DNA from: Gibbula magus
Taxonomy: Eukaryota; Mollusca; Gastropoda; Trochida; Trochidae
NCBI GenBank assembly: GCA_936450465.1
Contig: OW388293.1
Coordinates: 47,978,040 to 48,042,039 of the forward strand
Length of the DNA: 64,000 bases
Direction of reading: 5' to 3'
Every line of letters begins with the position of its first letter. Within the stretch, counting starts at the first letter, position 1. This document shows positions 23,454 through 38,441 of this stretch, in pieces. Both the position numbers and the translations under genes were made by a program. A model generated the notes under the pieces. That model worked only from the letters and a program-made list of their open reading frames with translations, was not told the origin of the DNA and searched no databases.

Positions 23454-25711
23454 CTGGAAAACACGAGACAAGAACATATCAAATTTAAATTTTAAAAACC
23501 TCAATAGCATAGTCTCACGTAGTTATTTTAATCTTAGAAACATCAACGGAGAGGTCATTAAATGGGAAAGGATCTCCTACTTATATAATGAGAAAATATC
23601 TTTCAAATTCAGGCTTGGAATGATTCTTGTTCAACAGAGTTTACTCATTCAGTGCTTCCATCGATGAAAGAACTAGTGAAGTAACCTCTATTGGAAGGGA
23701 ATGGCTTCGAATCTTTGTTCACCGTTTCTGTCACCATGCAGTGTCTGTACAAACTTCAGGGTACCGTACCACAAACCAATCTTAGCCCTAAAATCAGTCT
23801 TAGCCAATGTTAAAAGATGAGCTTACGATTGATCTTAGGGCTAATATTGTGGAACTTGAGCAGATTGACAAAGAAACGGAAAAGGGCAGAGCAGAACACT
23901 TTGAAGTCATTTCGATAATTTCTGTTTTTTTAACAACTGATTTGGGCGCATTTTGGAAAAGACTGCAACGGCAACCACTAGCAGACAGGCAGACATTCAC
24001 AGACAGACATGCATTCACAGACAGACATTTTATTCAGTAAAAGCCCATTGGCTCAAAATACAGACATATATCAAACATGTTTTGCATTAGCTTACAAAAA
24101 AATCAGAATTTTTCATTCTCCTTGCATGATATAAAATAAGGCATAAATTATTTATAACATTTATATTTTTTGAAGACATGAAATTAACAAACCTGTATTG
24201 TGATAAAGGGTGTCTAAAATAGTATCAAAAAATATATTCCTTATATCTACATTTGTAGGTAGGCCTCACAATAAAGTAGGACATTTACTTCAATTAGATT
24301 TAAGATTCGACGATTTTACAAGAAGTACATACTCTTAATTGACAGGGGACATTGCTATAGTCTCTGAACTAAGTTTAAATCTAAAATGTATCAAATCAAT
24401 AGCATGAAGCAGCAAATTCTTTATTGTAACTTAGACTTGACTCATGTTGTTATATTATGCTCCCCTGTAGAATACTGATACCAAGGTGACAATACACCGT
24501 ACTCTGTATTTACTCTGTATTTGTAAAGCAGCTACTGCATGTATCATACTATAAGTTGTAAAGCAACAACATGTATTATACAATATTATGTAAAGCAACT
24601 GCTACATGCGACCAGAAATAAAAGTCCTAAAATATGTGTTTCGAGATTATGTTTCAAGCAACTTTGGCTTTTATGCATCAATTTTTAGCATCAATACGTT
24701 TATCCTATATCAACAAATCTTTAAAATGTAAGAGTTTTGTTAACTGTAGAATATCTGTGAAAAGGAATGATACTTAAAGTGTACTCGGTCTTTCAAATGA
24801 ACATATTATGTCTGATGTAAGAATATAATCATTCTTACAAGTGTAAAATACTATCAAAATTAACAATTCTGTCAGGACTTGAGTTCTTAAGTTTTCGAAG
24901 AAGAAATTACTAGACAATTGTGATATATCAGTGCTTCGTTCTTCGAAGAACGATGAATTAGACAGTATTCATTCTCCATTCATCGGTGTAACACACTTAA
25001 GTTACTTTACCTACACCAGTTCGGGAATTCAGTCAGTAAATACATCGGGCTCATACACTCTTGCTTACTTCTTTATGTCATGTTGGCTGTTACATGAACC
25101 CAGCTTTCAAGCGTATTTCATCTACACCATTTGAACTAGCAGTCGCTTTCACCTATACTGTATCGTGCAAATAATACGCCATATTTGGTATTGTGAATAT
25201 CTCTATTTAAGATAAAGTTCAGAAACAATACATTATGATGGACCTTAGATGATCGAGTAAGCACCAGTGTGTACATTCGGATTGCAATCAATTCTATCAA
25301 ACATACAATAAGATATTGATGTGAATTAATAAAATGAAAAACGTATTAAGCAAAACTTTCCTGTACAACTTTACTTTAAGTACACCACTGTGTGATGATT
25401 GACCCATCATGATATATTTGAACACCAGTCACTAAATAGACTATCGCTGCTAGAGACTTGCCTTGCCTTGAAATAAGTGATTGAATTAATGATTTCAATA
25501 AAAAGATTAAACAAAATTGCTTATGGAAACAACACAACAATAAAAGCAGAACTGGGATATCACTGATTTGTCAATTGTCATCCAAACTCTAAATACCATG
25601 TTGTAAGAATAGATGAGTATATAAAATCATATATCAATATCCAACCTGTATTAATTAATATCAAATGATAATTAATTTTAAAAAATGAAGATGCAATGAA
25701 CCAGGACTTAC

Positions 25712-25760
25712 CTTGATGTACACCTCTAATGATCTGCTTCTATTCAAGGGAGGTTTTATA
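25712..25760 (-). promoter_or_regulatory. Core promoter and leader exon of copy 3
   Basis: TATAAAA at 25760-25754, leader exon ending GTGTACATCAAG|GTAAGT at 25712. Just upstream is ATAATCCGCGACTCAAAGCA, conserved with copies 1, 4 and 5. Confidence 0.8.
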
Positions 25761-25939
25761 GGAGGAAGGTGTCGATTGCTTTGAGTCGCGGATTATACAT
25801 TCAGGGTGTACAGCTGGAATTGACATGACACTGATGACCAGTATTACACCTATACTCGTGTGAGATCCTGCTTCTGTCATAGCTGATTTGTGACTGTAAG
25901 TGGCAGCCCTTAGCAATTGCAAATATTATTTTAATATTA

Positions 25940-26180
25940 TAAACATATTTACTTGAGACTGTGTTATTTTAATTTAAAGAGTCTATATTTTATTATATGA
26001 GACGCAGTATTTTTGTAATATTAAGGTGCAATACGTTTTAACTTGAGGCAAAGTCATTGTTATTTGAAGCTGCAATATTTCATAATTGGAGGCGCAGTGT
26101 CATTGTAATATGAAGCTGCAATATTTGATAATATGAGGTTCATGAGGCTGCAATAGTTTTTAATGTGAGGCAAAGTATAT
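25940..26180. repeat. Degenerate ~46-bp array upstream of copy 3
   Basis: GAGGCGCAGTGTCATTGTAAT / GAAGCTGCAATAT units, facing the inverted array at 28,800-29,170. Confidence 0.7.
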
Positions 26181-28799
<2,619 letters not shown>

Positions 28800-29170
28800 T
28801 GTAACAATATACCTTTGCCTCACACTAAACATATTTCAACTTTATATAACAATAACCATGCGCCTTATATCATAAAATATTGCCGTTTCATGTCACAATA
28901 AAGTGCGCCTCATGTTAAAAACATAATGCAGCTTTAAATTACAATGACCTCAATGTGCCTCAAGTTAAAGTGTATGTTAGCTGAATATTACAAAAATAAC
29001 ACTGAGTCTCATATAATAAGATATTGCAGCTTTAAATTAAAATAACACTGCGCCTCACGTTAAATATTATCTCAGCTTCATATTACAATAATTGTTCCTC
29101 TAGTTAATATCTTTACTTAATATTACAATATCACTGTGCTTCAAGTAACATGATTTTGCAGCTTCATATT
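28800..29170. repeat. Inverted ~46-bp array upstream of copy 4
   Basis: Reverse complement of the other upstream arrays (ATATTGCAGCTTTAAATTA, CACTGCGCCTCACGTTAA). It confirms that the whole promoter-upstream module of copy 4 is flipped. Confidence 0.75.
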
Positions 29171-29341
29171 ATGAAATGAAAAATGTTGATGGATAACTAA
29201 TATTACAGTCACAAATCAGCTTGGACAGAAGCAGGATCTCACACGAGTATAGGTGTAATACTGGTCATCAGTGTCATGTCAATTCCGGATGTACGCCCTT
29301 AAGGTCTAATCCGAGACTCAAAGCAATCGACACCTTCCTCC

Positions 29342-29388
29342 TATAAAACCTTTGAATAGAACACAGATCATTACATGTGTACATCAAG
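29342..29388 (+). promoter_or_regulatory. Core promoter and leader exon of copy 4
   Basis: TATAAAA at 29342-29348; leader exon ends ACATCAAG|GTAAGT at 29388. Upstream element TCTAATCCGAGACTCAAAGC at about 29,306. Intron 1 is only 254 bp here against 1.0-3.5 kb in the other copies. Confidence 0.8.
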
Positions 29389-29642
29389 GTAAGTTCTGGT
29401 TTAAATTTGTTTATCAATTGTCATTTGATATTAATCTATACAGGTTGGATATTGACTTATTCATTGATATATTATATATTCTAAGTCTCAACTATGAGAG
29501 ATCACTCATTATCATGATGAGCGAGGCTTTCCCACCTTTTGATCTCTCCGCTGATATTTCTAAAATTTAGAAAGCTGCAAGACTTTTCTTTTGAGTTATT
29601 TCTTTTTCATGACTTTTTATGGTCTTGTTTCGTGTTTTCCAG

Positions 29643-32600
29643 ATGAAGGGTGTTATTCTCCTGGCTATCCTGGCGGTGTTTCTCATCCTGCCGGAGAGTG
29701 CCGAGTCCTCATGGTTCAGGAAAGCACTGAAAAAAGCTAAGGACAAATGGAGGAAAGTCAAGACAGGGCTCGCTAAAAAAAGTTTGTAACCTATGCGTAT
29801 CGTACATATTATTCTTCTTAACGTGCATTCAGTGGCAATTAACATCGTAAAGTAATTGAATTGTAAATGATTTTTTAACAAAAAATATTCTGTAAATCAT
29901 GTTAAAGGACCTCGTAGACTTATTAATGCTCATTTTTAAATATTACGGATATGAATTAGAAATACATGCAATTAGTGAACAAATTTAACATTGTTGTTTT
30001 TATTTGCGATCACTCTTTATGATATAGTAAAATATTGTACTTGTTCGGGTCGAGTCCCTTTGGAGTTCGAATCCATATCTTCTTTAGGATATGGAGTCAT
30101 TCAAGAATTCATAATATAGAAGTTTTTGGCGTTTTTGCACAGTGGTAAAACACTCACTCAGGTCCATTTCGAATTGAATGCGTAGTTCTTTCCTGAAAGT
30201 TTAGGTCATGGAAAATATATCTGCAGCTGAACACATGAACTTTATTTATTTTAGTAAGTTAATTAAACAAGCTTTGATAAGGTCTAACTTCTATTCTAGG
30301 CTATTGTTCTTATGACGTCATTTGTTCCAAGATAACCAAATCAAAACTTATTGTTTTATCTTTCGTTTCTTTATGGAATAGTTAATAATACAATTATTTA
30401 CTGGTGAATTTGGTTTATATCTATTTTGGGGACCTGAAAACAATTTATTTCTGACTATTTTATGATACCAAGTGAATGACGGCGAAAAACATCGACGTCA
30501 CTGATATACACTAGACAAAGATTTGTGATGGGCATTTTTATCTAGAAAATATAAATGATGGGAAAAAATGAATTGTGTAAAACATTTCATTCAAAGGATT
30601 TCCTTTTTTTTATTCAGTTCTTGGTCGTGATATCGATGACCTTGACCTTTACCAGGATGGATTCTTCGACCAAACAGAACTTGAGAACGCCATAGGAGAA
30701 CGACATGCACGTGACCTCATGGACTTCATGGAGAGTATGTATCCGTATAAGCATTTAATGAAATAAGAGAATAAATATGTATATGATATATTATGAATAA
30801 TATATGATGTTTTATGAAAATGTCTCCCTCCTAGGAAACGTCATTTAAAAGAGGTCAATTATATATATATATTGTTCCGGACGAAAGTGGAAGCGTGAAT
30901 AAGATCGATGTGGAAAATAAGAACTATGGGAGCAAGGAACTAAACGTGATTACATTTATTTTACTATGTGTAGATGTACTGTTATGAGCAAACAACTAAA
31001 CGTGATTACACTTGTTTTACTAACGAAAAACCGATGCTAATGAGATTAATAAAACCTAGTATGAGAAACTTGAGCTGTGCTGTTATTTACACAATAGTAA
31101 GATATATACACTGACGCAGTCGAAAGACACTGCACTGAAAAAAAATATGAATTGTCAGAAGAAACTATGAACATTGTTCAGTCACTATTGCTATGTAAAA
31201 AACTATCTATTTTCTAAGGCGTGAATCTGACACGTCCTGTCGAAACGGACGCTAAAGTCAATTCAATTCTTTATTAACCTTAAAGCGACACTGCGTCGAG
31301 GATAAAATGATACTACTTTTATCTGCTTATGGTGGTTAATTGTCTGCTATTGATTTACGCTTCGCTTCACTGTCTACATGCAGTAGTTTTATTACTAATT
31401 ACTTCAATTGTCTGAAATTGGGGGTCTGTAATGCATTATGAGACACGTTAATCAGCATAGGTAGATAAATCTGATCTCATATTTATCCTCGAAGCGGTGT
31501 CCCTTAAAGGTGTTCAACTTATCGGTGGTTACATAAAGTATTAATTATACATGATACAGGTGGACGGGTTTGACAATTCCTATGCGGACTACTTGATATA
31601 CATACATACATATGGAGAATGCACAAAGGTATTATTTGATGTGAACATATCTGAAGATCTGAAGATTATACTGTTTGACATTGTGTAAACTAAAAAGCTG
31701 GATTAATTTTAACACTGATGGGTTATTCCAGTAATATGGCTTAATATATTTCTGTCTCATATTTACTCATAAAGGACAAACTAAAACAAAGTGAAACTCA
31801 TCTTTGAGATCAGAATTACAATTGATACATTTTCTTTCATTAACATCAATATTTTTGTATCTTCCACACTCGATCAACAAATTATGAGCTGACAAACGAA
31901 ATTTAGATAAATATTTTCTATATGTTATTGGAATGGATTTTGTTAAATAATACTGCAGGGTACAAGAGTCTATAATATGCTTATAAATAACACATTTCCT
32001 TAATGTAGATATCTGACTAAATATAAATTGAACGGCTTGGTCATTAATTCGTCGCTTGATAACTGGTAAAAAATGTTGATGCAATTCTTGTTTGAACCAT
32101 ATTTCTGCAAAACCAATAGATATCAAGATTGTTTTAACCTGATTTTTTACTGAACGCGATTCCGCTTCACAATAAAGATATTCATAGCAGTCCCTTAAAA
32201 TACAGTTATTTGTTCCCAATAACTTTTGCCAATATTTAACCACGTTAAACATTCTTTTAAATCTTAAGTGAGTGAGTGAGTGAGTTATTGTTTAACGCCG
32301 CTTCGGCAGTATTGCAGCCATTAGCGGCGATTTAAATCTTAATGGATAGCGCCCGAGTTCAGCATAAATCATAGCACTACATGCTGATATCTTAACACCT
32401 AATAACCTTTTACAAAAGTCTAAATGTAATTTTTCGATATTATTACCCTTGTGTGAACCCCATACCTCAGATGCATTACATAAAATACTACCAACATAAG
32501 TATCAAATACTGATACTGAAACACTGAAATATATCACTGCCGAGATGCACGTGGCCATTCTCGTGCAGCGGTCGCAAGTTGCGTTCGAGTGAATGTTCAT

Positions 32601-33954
32601 GAAAACGGAAACACTGTTCTACATGGTAAATTTGGGATGAGACGAAAAGATAGCTACGTTTGAAATTTCCTTCAAACCATACCACTCTTTTCCGAGGGCA
32701 TTGGCTGATACACCTATTGATTTCAAGAATCGTGGGGCCTCCGAGGCGTCAGCCGAGGAGGCTCCACGATTCTTGAAAACAATAGGTGTATCAGCCAATG
32801 CACCGAGGAAAGAGTGGGTACATCTGACTTATACCCCACTCCTGTCGAGTTTCTTTTGCAAAGAACATTTTTATTCTGAAAATAACAAAAATATGAAACT
32901 TTTATAAACTTTGATTTTTTTTATATAAATTAACTCAGTGGTTAAGACCCTCACATACTAAACTGTCGGCGCGCTTCAGAAAAAGCATGCGCATCATGCA
33001 CGGATCACGATCGCCCGTGCATCTCGCTGAAATATACTAGCTTCACAATAGAGCTAATGGCAAATGTCACATTACCTGAGTTTTGAGAATAAACAAACTA
33101 AATTCAATATGTGTAAGACAGTTTGCATCCCAAAAATACTTACCAATGACATTCATAAACAAATACACAAACCACATACATTATTTCAGGCAGTATACAA
33201 ACCTTAATCAATTGGTCAAGACAATTTACAGCTGCCCTCATGGATGGGTGGGTAGACCTCTGGGCAGGAAAGATAGAGGTCACTGGTTCGATCCCAGGTT
33301 TCGAATGAAACATGCAAAATTTTGACTTCGATTTAAATCGTGTATAGATATTATTGTGTAAAATGTCTTTACAAAGTAATTTGACTCTAAAGAACTTGAA
33401 TTAAAATTGTAGATATATCAGAAATACACCTACGGTATCGGCTAGTACACCTACTGTTGTAACAAAAGAAACCATGGCAACGAGACCGGAAGTGGGGTAT
33501 AAATATATATATATATATATATATGACCTTTGTTAAGGTGGATCTTGTTATTTGTTTTGTAGTGGATGATTCCATGTCCTCGGAAGACTTCGAGCGAAAT
33601 GCCCGTGACTTAGATGAGCTCGAAGAAGGTTTGTTTAATACAATATCTATCAATTAAACCTTTAACACTTCAATTAATCTTTTACATGTATACACATGCA
33701 TTTGAAATAGTTAGAACCATTTAGAAGGTGATGTCTTAATAATGGACTATACGTGAATAATTTTGTTTTTTAAAACTCCAAAATTCTAAAAGAATATATC
33801 AATCTAAATACATGATAACTCTTGTTGATAACTCATTCTGCTTAAGGTTTATGTTTGTTACGAAGAATATGTAAACTATGAAAAAGGTTTCAATTTAATT
33901 AAATGAATTCTTTAATGCTAATCTTAATATAATTTCATTTCAGAGGACGAATAG
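29643..33954 (+). CDS. EF-hand-linked cationic peptide precursor, copy 4 (inverted, altered sites)
   Basis: The only plus-strand copy; predicted 110 residues. Coding exons: 29643-29781, 30618-30734, 33563-33628, 33944-33954; phase 1 throughout. Signal peptide MKGVILLAILAVFLILPESA; cationic part SSWFRKALKKAKDKWRK then VKTGLAKK, about eleven Lys/Arg against one Asp. Two conserved sites have changed. The spliced junction reads I-L-G-R-D, so the second Arg of the Gly-Arg-Arg amidation signal is gone (exon 3 is 3 nt short), and the EF-hand loop is DLYQDGFFDQTE, with Tyr for the chelating Asn at position 3. The frame is otherwise intact with AATAAA downstream. Intron 3 is swollen by a MITE, a LINE fragment, a nested SINE and a hairpin. 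It may be functional with altered processing, or an early pseudogene. Confidence 0.8.
31278..31510. mobile_element. MITE-like foldback element
   Basis: Terminal inverted repeats of about 33 bp: CTTAAAGCGACACTGCGTCG at the left and its diverged complement ending GGTGTCCCTTAAAG at the right. About 230 bp, non-coding, in intron 3 of copy 4. Confidence 0.7.
31600..32525 (-). mobile_element. Truncated LINE, C-terminal part of the RT protein
   Basis: Minus-strand frames 32,600-32,292 and 32,252-31,767 carry the region after the reverse transcriptase: SEVWG, IEKLHLDFCKRLLGVK, AELGRYPL, and near the end the zinc-knuckle-like CINCNSDLKDEFHFVLVCPL. The 5' part with the catalytic motif is absent. Both ends are approximate. 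It lies antisense in intron 3 of copy 4. Confidence 0.75.
32268..32330. mobile_element. Short SINE-like insertion nested in the LINE
   Basis: A 63-bp segment (GTGAGTGAGTGAGTGAGTT then ATTGTTTAACGCCGC) bounded by perfect 12-bp target duplications TTTAAATCTTAA at 32,256-32,267 and 32,331-32,342. It splits the LINE frame. The (GTGA)n/TTAACGCCGC sequence resembles a repeat common in gastropod DNA. Confidence 0.85.
32680..32820. repeat. Long hairpin with ~62-bp arms
   Basis: Arms 32,680-32,742 and 32,757-32,820 (core TTGGCTGATACACCTATTG) with centre GAGGCGTCAGCCGAG, the reverse complement of the core in the hairpin at 10,211-10,353. Confidence 0.9.
33234..33310 (+). repeat. tRNA-derived SINE head
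   Basis: A-box-like GGATGGGTGGGTAGACC and B box GGTTCGATCCC, about 35 nt apart. The acceptor stem is not convincing. Confidence 0.5.
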
Positions 33955-33990
33955 ATATTCTCCCATCCCTCACAGGGCGTCGTAACTATG

Positions 33991-33996
33991 AATAAA
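33991..33996 (+). terminator. Polyadenylation signal of copy 4
   Basis: AATAAA 37 nt after the TAG stop of copy 4. Confidence 0.75.
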
Positions 33997-34014
33997 AGTT
34001 TTGAACATAATGAC

Positions 34015-35110
34015 ATCTTTTTATCTTTTCTGTTTTCTTCCTTGATTTTAATAGAGAACTCTACAATATATGTTTAAGAATGTATTCTTTGTAGAAGATG
34101 GAATACCGTCTTCTTTTTCAGGGCAACACAGCTCACTTGCTTTGAATCGGATACAGGACGACTCTAATGATCAATGGTCACTTCCGTGATTCATTAAAAA
34201 GGGGTGTCAATTTGAAAAATACCTGGCTTTAAATTTCTGAAATCGCCCAAAACATTTCTTAAAAACGGCTTTTCAATTACAACACCTAATAAGTGCCGAC
34301 AAACGATTCACTGAAGTCACTGAAGCATATCTGGCGAGTTTGATATCACTCTTGGTACTTTGATCTGCGTACATGACATTTTAACGTGTTTTAGCAACTC
34401 TTTAACTGTCAACTTAACATACTAATATTCATCAAAACAACTCAAATCTTCGATATAACAACCCTTATATATCTAACTTGGTACTTTCGCAAATGGCAAT
34501 TGCATGATTTTTTGTATAAACATGTGATTTAGTAAATTTCAAATAGCCAATGATTTGATGTAAATGCAGTGACAATTCATTACAAAGCTAATTAACGTGA
34601 CACGGCTCAAAATTTTCTTGACCTGCGTAACAAGTGAAAAGGTGGCCAATCATGCAGTCATGCTTCAGTGGGAGCGCCGGGCTATATTTGCAGCTATGCT
34701 CAATCCGGGTTATAACAGACTGAGTTGTCTTCGTAATTAATTGCAAGTGTATATTGTATCGATTTTATGCTCATTTGATTCCGATATGTAATGTACTAGA
34801 GGTAATAATCTGTCATTATTTACAAAAATGCACCACAGTGGAACTTGAATATGTTGCGAATGAGCACAGAGGCATGGTAGGACCACGTGAACAGACACCT
34901 AGGTAGATTTATAGTAGTATATAGGATAAAGACACAGTTGCAATAATAAAGAAGTTGATCATCAATGCAACTTTTTGTCTTCTTCGTCACACCAACTTCT
35001 AGAATGCCTCTCAAACAGTTGACATTTCAAATACTTTGTACCTCTATGTCACTTTTATAATTTGAACTACATCAATTAAACATTAAGCACACGTGGCAAG
35101 TTTAGATTAG
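34015..35110. repeat. Inverted duplicated flank downstream of copy 4
   Basis: Reverse-complement homology to 19,260-20,300, with landmark ACACCAACTTCTAGAATGCC. It places the outer limit of the inverted duplication near 35,105. Confidence 0.75.
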
Positions 35111-35284
35111 ACGTAGATACTTTTTTCAATACACCTCCACTTTTCTGAATACATCTACAGTTTCCGCAATACACCTGCATACTCACACATGGCAAGTACA
35201 AACTACATAGAATAAAGTAGTCTGTTTTGAATCTGAATAGAAAAAAACCATCTCAAATGTGATACATTATGTTTTGTTATTAGA

Positions 35285-35390
35285 GAGACCGGAATCGAAC
35301 ATGCAACCCTTCGTTTATTATCTCAGCGCTCTTATCCATTATACTGCGAAGGGCTGTTAAAATCTCTAAGATTGTGTGTCAGTAATAACG
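35285..35390 (-). repeat. tRNA-derived SINE
   Basis: Minus strand: CAGTATAATGGATAAGAGC (A box) and GTTCGATTCC (B box), followed by TAATAACAAAA. Related to the element at 14,851-14,975; both have a GCTGTTA/TCTAAGATTGT-like flank. Confidence 0.6.
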
Positions 35391-36060
35391 CTGCTTTCTC
35401 CACTGGACGACAAAACACATGAAACGCACTTTGAGATCGTGCTATTAACCTAACCACGCGAGCACAAATTCACGTGCATTCACGGGAACAACATAACACA
35501 GTATTGCACGTGCGTCTACTAAGGTGTCACCCATGAAATATACAATGATCAAATCGCGTAGCATGATAGATGTGGGCCGCCTACAATATCAGTAAATCTA
35601 TAAAATGTTGTTCATCCGACTTAAATGAGGAGTAGGTAGTTTAAACCTATACGGTTTCGATTGTTTAAGCTGATACACCTACATATTGACTCGGGGGCTT
35701 TCCTTGACGCAATCACCTCGCAGAGGGCCCCCTTGTCAATCTGAAGGTAGGGATGACAGCGGTTTTTCAACCAAACTAAAAAATAAAAAAAATCCGTAAG
35801 AAATAAGATATTGGGAATCAGAAAAAAACTTTAGTGAACAAAAATCCACCAAAAATCTTTGTTTTAATCACGATCGGTCGATTTAAAGTTCAACATTTGG
35901 AAAGAGCCAAGACGGGAAGGGAGGCAACTCCTGCAGTGCCACAATTTTCAACACTTTCACACACCTGAAAAACAATATAAATAAATGTTTAATATCCACC
36001 AAAGTCATAATTGTTAAAGATGAACATTCAATGAATGATTATAAACCTCTACTAAAACTA
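35391..36060. other. Intergenic, no supported feature
   Basis: No exon, RNA gene or clear repeat recognised. Confidence 0.4.
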
Positions 36061-36069
36061 ATCAATTAC

Positions 36070-36226
36070 TTGTTTGGATACACATGCACAGTTAAAATTC
36101 ACTGTGCTCGGCGACTTGAGGACAGTGGTCACGTCTGTGCAAGGATCTAAGTGGCGTCTGCATGAGCTGAGCTGCTGCATGATGACAACTACTTCACACT
36201 TAGAGACCAATATTACACACAACCCT
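36070..36226 (-). CDS. Candidate Cys-rich internal exon
   Basis: A 157-nt segment on the minus strand with acceptor GTTCTTCAG|A at 36,226 and donor CAA|GTAATT at 36,070. It is open in the frame entered at phase 2 and contains six Cys, including QLSSCRRHLDPC and FNCACVSKQ. An LCVILVS stretch precedes KCEVVVIM. No domain was recognised. I cannot join it to the Cys exon at 38.3 kb because the phases differ (1 versus 2). It could be chance: a 52-codon open stretch is not rare. Confidence 0.3.
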
Positions 36227-36299
36227 CTGAAGAACAAGACATTTAGAGTTATCTTCCCAATTAGATTTTCCTAACACTTTTGGATGTTTTATTTTTAAG

Positions 36300-38300
36300 T
36301 GGACCTAAAATGAACAATGAGAAAGATGAAACATGTTTATGAAACTGATGCTATTTTGAACCTTCTTTTCAAAATAAAAATATGAAAAGCTTTATTTAGG
36401 GGAAATCTAAATGTTGTTTGAATAAAAACATGTGGAAAAACATCGACATATTATTTCAGAATTTTTGTTGCTTATTTGTCAAATAAAGTTCGCCAACGCA
36501 CTGTTCTTAAGCTTCGGTAAGTACTTCCTGTACACCGATGTTACAAATAACAAGCCTCCATATACATAGGTCTATATGTTCATATTGGACATTTTTTAAA
36601 GTCAATCCCGAATACCCATTTTGAGGACCAACATAATTCCTTGTTTGTTGTTGTTTTTTTGTTTTTTTTAAAAATAGGAATTGTCATTCATATTTGAAGC
36701 AGTTAAACTATTTATTAATGAGAGTAATTTAATCAATTTGTGAAAGGCATTCATGTAATGCGTAAGGTAAGTGTAGGCTACAATACGTCCGATTTAAAAA
36801 AAACCATGGAGTCTGTCCGGTGGTCGAGTAGATGCTGTACTCTCACAATATAACTGACAGTGTAATACTTCGTCATCCTGATATGTTCGGGGTATGGTAG
36901 CAAATAAGTCAGGTGATAACGATTAAACAGTTTACCAGCGCGTGTATATAGACAAAAGTCCAAATGGCAAAATAAAAATTCCTGGTACTTTTCAACGTTC
37001 TGACGCATCATTCTATCTTAATCAGACATTTGGCTGAATGGATGTTTTATATTCTACATTATATTAAAAACTTAGTTATGACAAATTCATGAACACTACA
37101 ACTAGAGCCCGACACAGGACAGTTCGAATTAAAGGCTTTTGCTAGCCTATTCGAAAATACAAATAATTATGAAGGCTTCGCGTCAATATTTGTTTCTGCA
37201 TATTGTTCACAAATGAACAATACATTAAGATTTGTAATAACATAATTTATATTTATCTAAATGGAACCAATGTGAAAATATCATATTTATTCCAATCTAC
37301 TTGTGCCAAATCATCCGCCGTTGTTTTCAATGAAATACGTTCAAGCCTCATGATGTCGCATTGATAAGAAAGATATCTTATAAAAGAAACATATTTATTC
37401 TGATTTCATGAAGTGAAAACAAAGACAGTGGGCTAAACTTTCTTTGGAAGATCGTTGTCTGTCGACATCGTACAGTTGCTGACCTCATGTTTGCCGACAT
37501 TATTTTCATGATTATGAAAGAGATTTTTGTATACTAGTATATCTTAGTGTCCATTTTTTCTTTAGATGACTTTCAAGTTAAGAATCGAGGATTGTTCCGA
37601 CGATAGTTGTGTACTGGAATCAAGGAATTATATGTGATATACGTATTTGCTGGAGTGTAAAAGAAGTCGAAGATTCAATTGCCGAACAGGGCATGTTCTT
37701 CTTATGTTAGACAGTCACACGGTAATGTTTAGCCGAACATTTTTCTTGTAAGGCCAGATGTCACTGTAATTTGGTCAATTGACCAGCATAGAGCAGTGGT
37801 GATAAATGCGTAGAACGTAGACAAAACAATAATGTATGTACATCTAAGTATGTATGTTAATTTGTTGCAATAACTTAAGAATTTCTATATTCTAAAATGC
37901 AGAAAACCGGGCAAGTAGGTTTCCCCCGGATTCAGTGGAATTTGAATTTGATTTCATTTGCCATTCCGACTGTCTGCCGTTTGGTTTTTGGAGTATTCTA
38001 CATTGTTAATAAACTAAAATATTTGTACATTTTATTGTTTTGTTTCTTTTAATATTTATTTATTACTCCCAGCAACTACGATGGCGACTTGTAATGGATT
38101 AAATATTATACACAAAGCTAACTTCAAGTTTGAAACCCAGAATAATGTTCAAAGTAAATCGTTAACTTAAAAAAAACTAAATAGTTGACCATAAATGCAG
38201 TAGTATTTATTATCGCTGACAACTAATAGAGGGGAGAAGATCAAAAGAAAATGATCAAGTAATTGGCAAGAAATCCTACAGTCAAGGAATAGGTACGGTA
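36300..38300. other. Intergenic, no supported feature
   Basis: AT-rich; the minus frame 36,778-37,011 lacks support. If the Cys gene at 38.3 kb continues, its downstream exons should lie here, but none could be chosen with confidence. Confidence 0.4.
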
Positions 38301-38322
38301 AATTGTAAGTCAAAATACTCAC

Positions 38323-38392
38323 ATGATGATTTCCAACTGCATGGATCTCTAGGCTGTGTTAACATCAATTCGCACGTGTTCTCGCAGTACAT
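38323..38392 (-). CDS. First exon of a second Cys-motif gene (partial model)
   Basis: ATG at 38392, then MYCENTCELMLTQPRDPC and a strong donor T|GTGAGT at 38,323 (phase 1). A TATAAAT box lies 49 nt upstream, with a leader of about 20 nt, the same layout as the other small-peptide genes here. CENTCELMLTQPRDPC and CRKECNVVLDIARTPC of the gene at 9.1-9.8 kb share C-x3-C-x3-L-x3-R-x-P-C with identical spacing, so the two may be distant relatives. No signal peptide is visible. Downstream exons are unresolved; a possible TAA with AATAAA-rich DNA lies near 38,060. Confidence 0.45.
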
Positions 38393-38434
38393 AAAATCCA
38401 ATCTTGATTGCGTTCTTCACGTGCAGACACTGTC

Positions 38435-38441
38435 ATTTATA
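38435..38441 (-). promoter_or_regulatory. TATA box of the 38.3-kb Cys gene
   Basis: TATAAAT on the minus strand, 49 nt upstream of the ATG at 38,392. Confidence 0.45.

Noticed and set aside
23807..24040. 77-codon plus-strand frame in intron 1 of copy 3
   Set aside because: The same intron sequence occurs diverged in copies 1 and 5 (near 3,950 and 48,460) without the frame, and it ends in a short ACAGACAG repeat.
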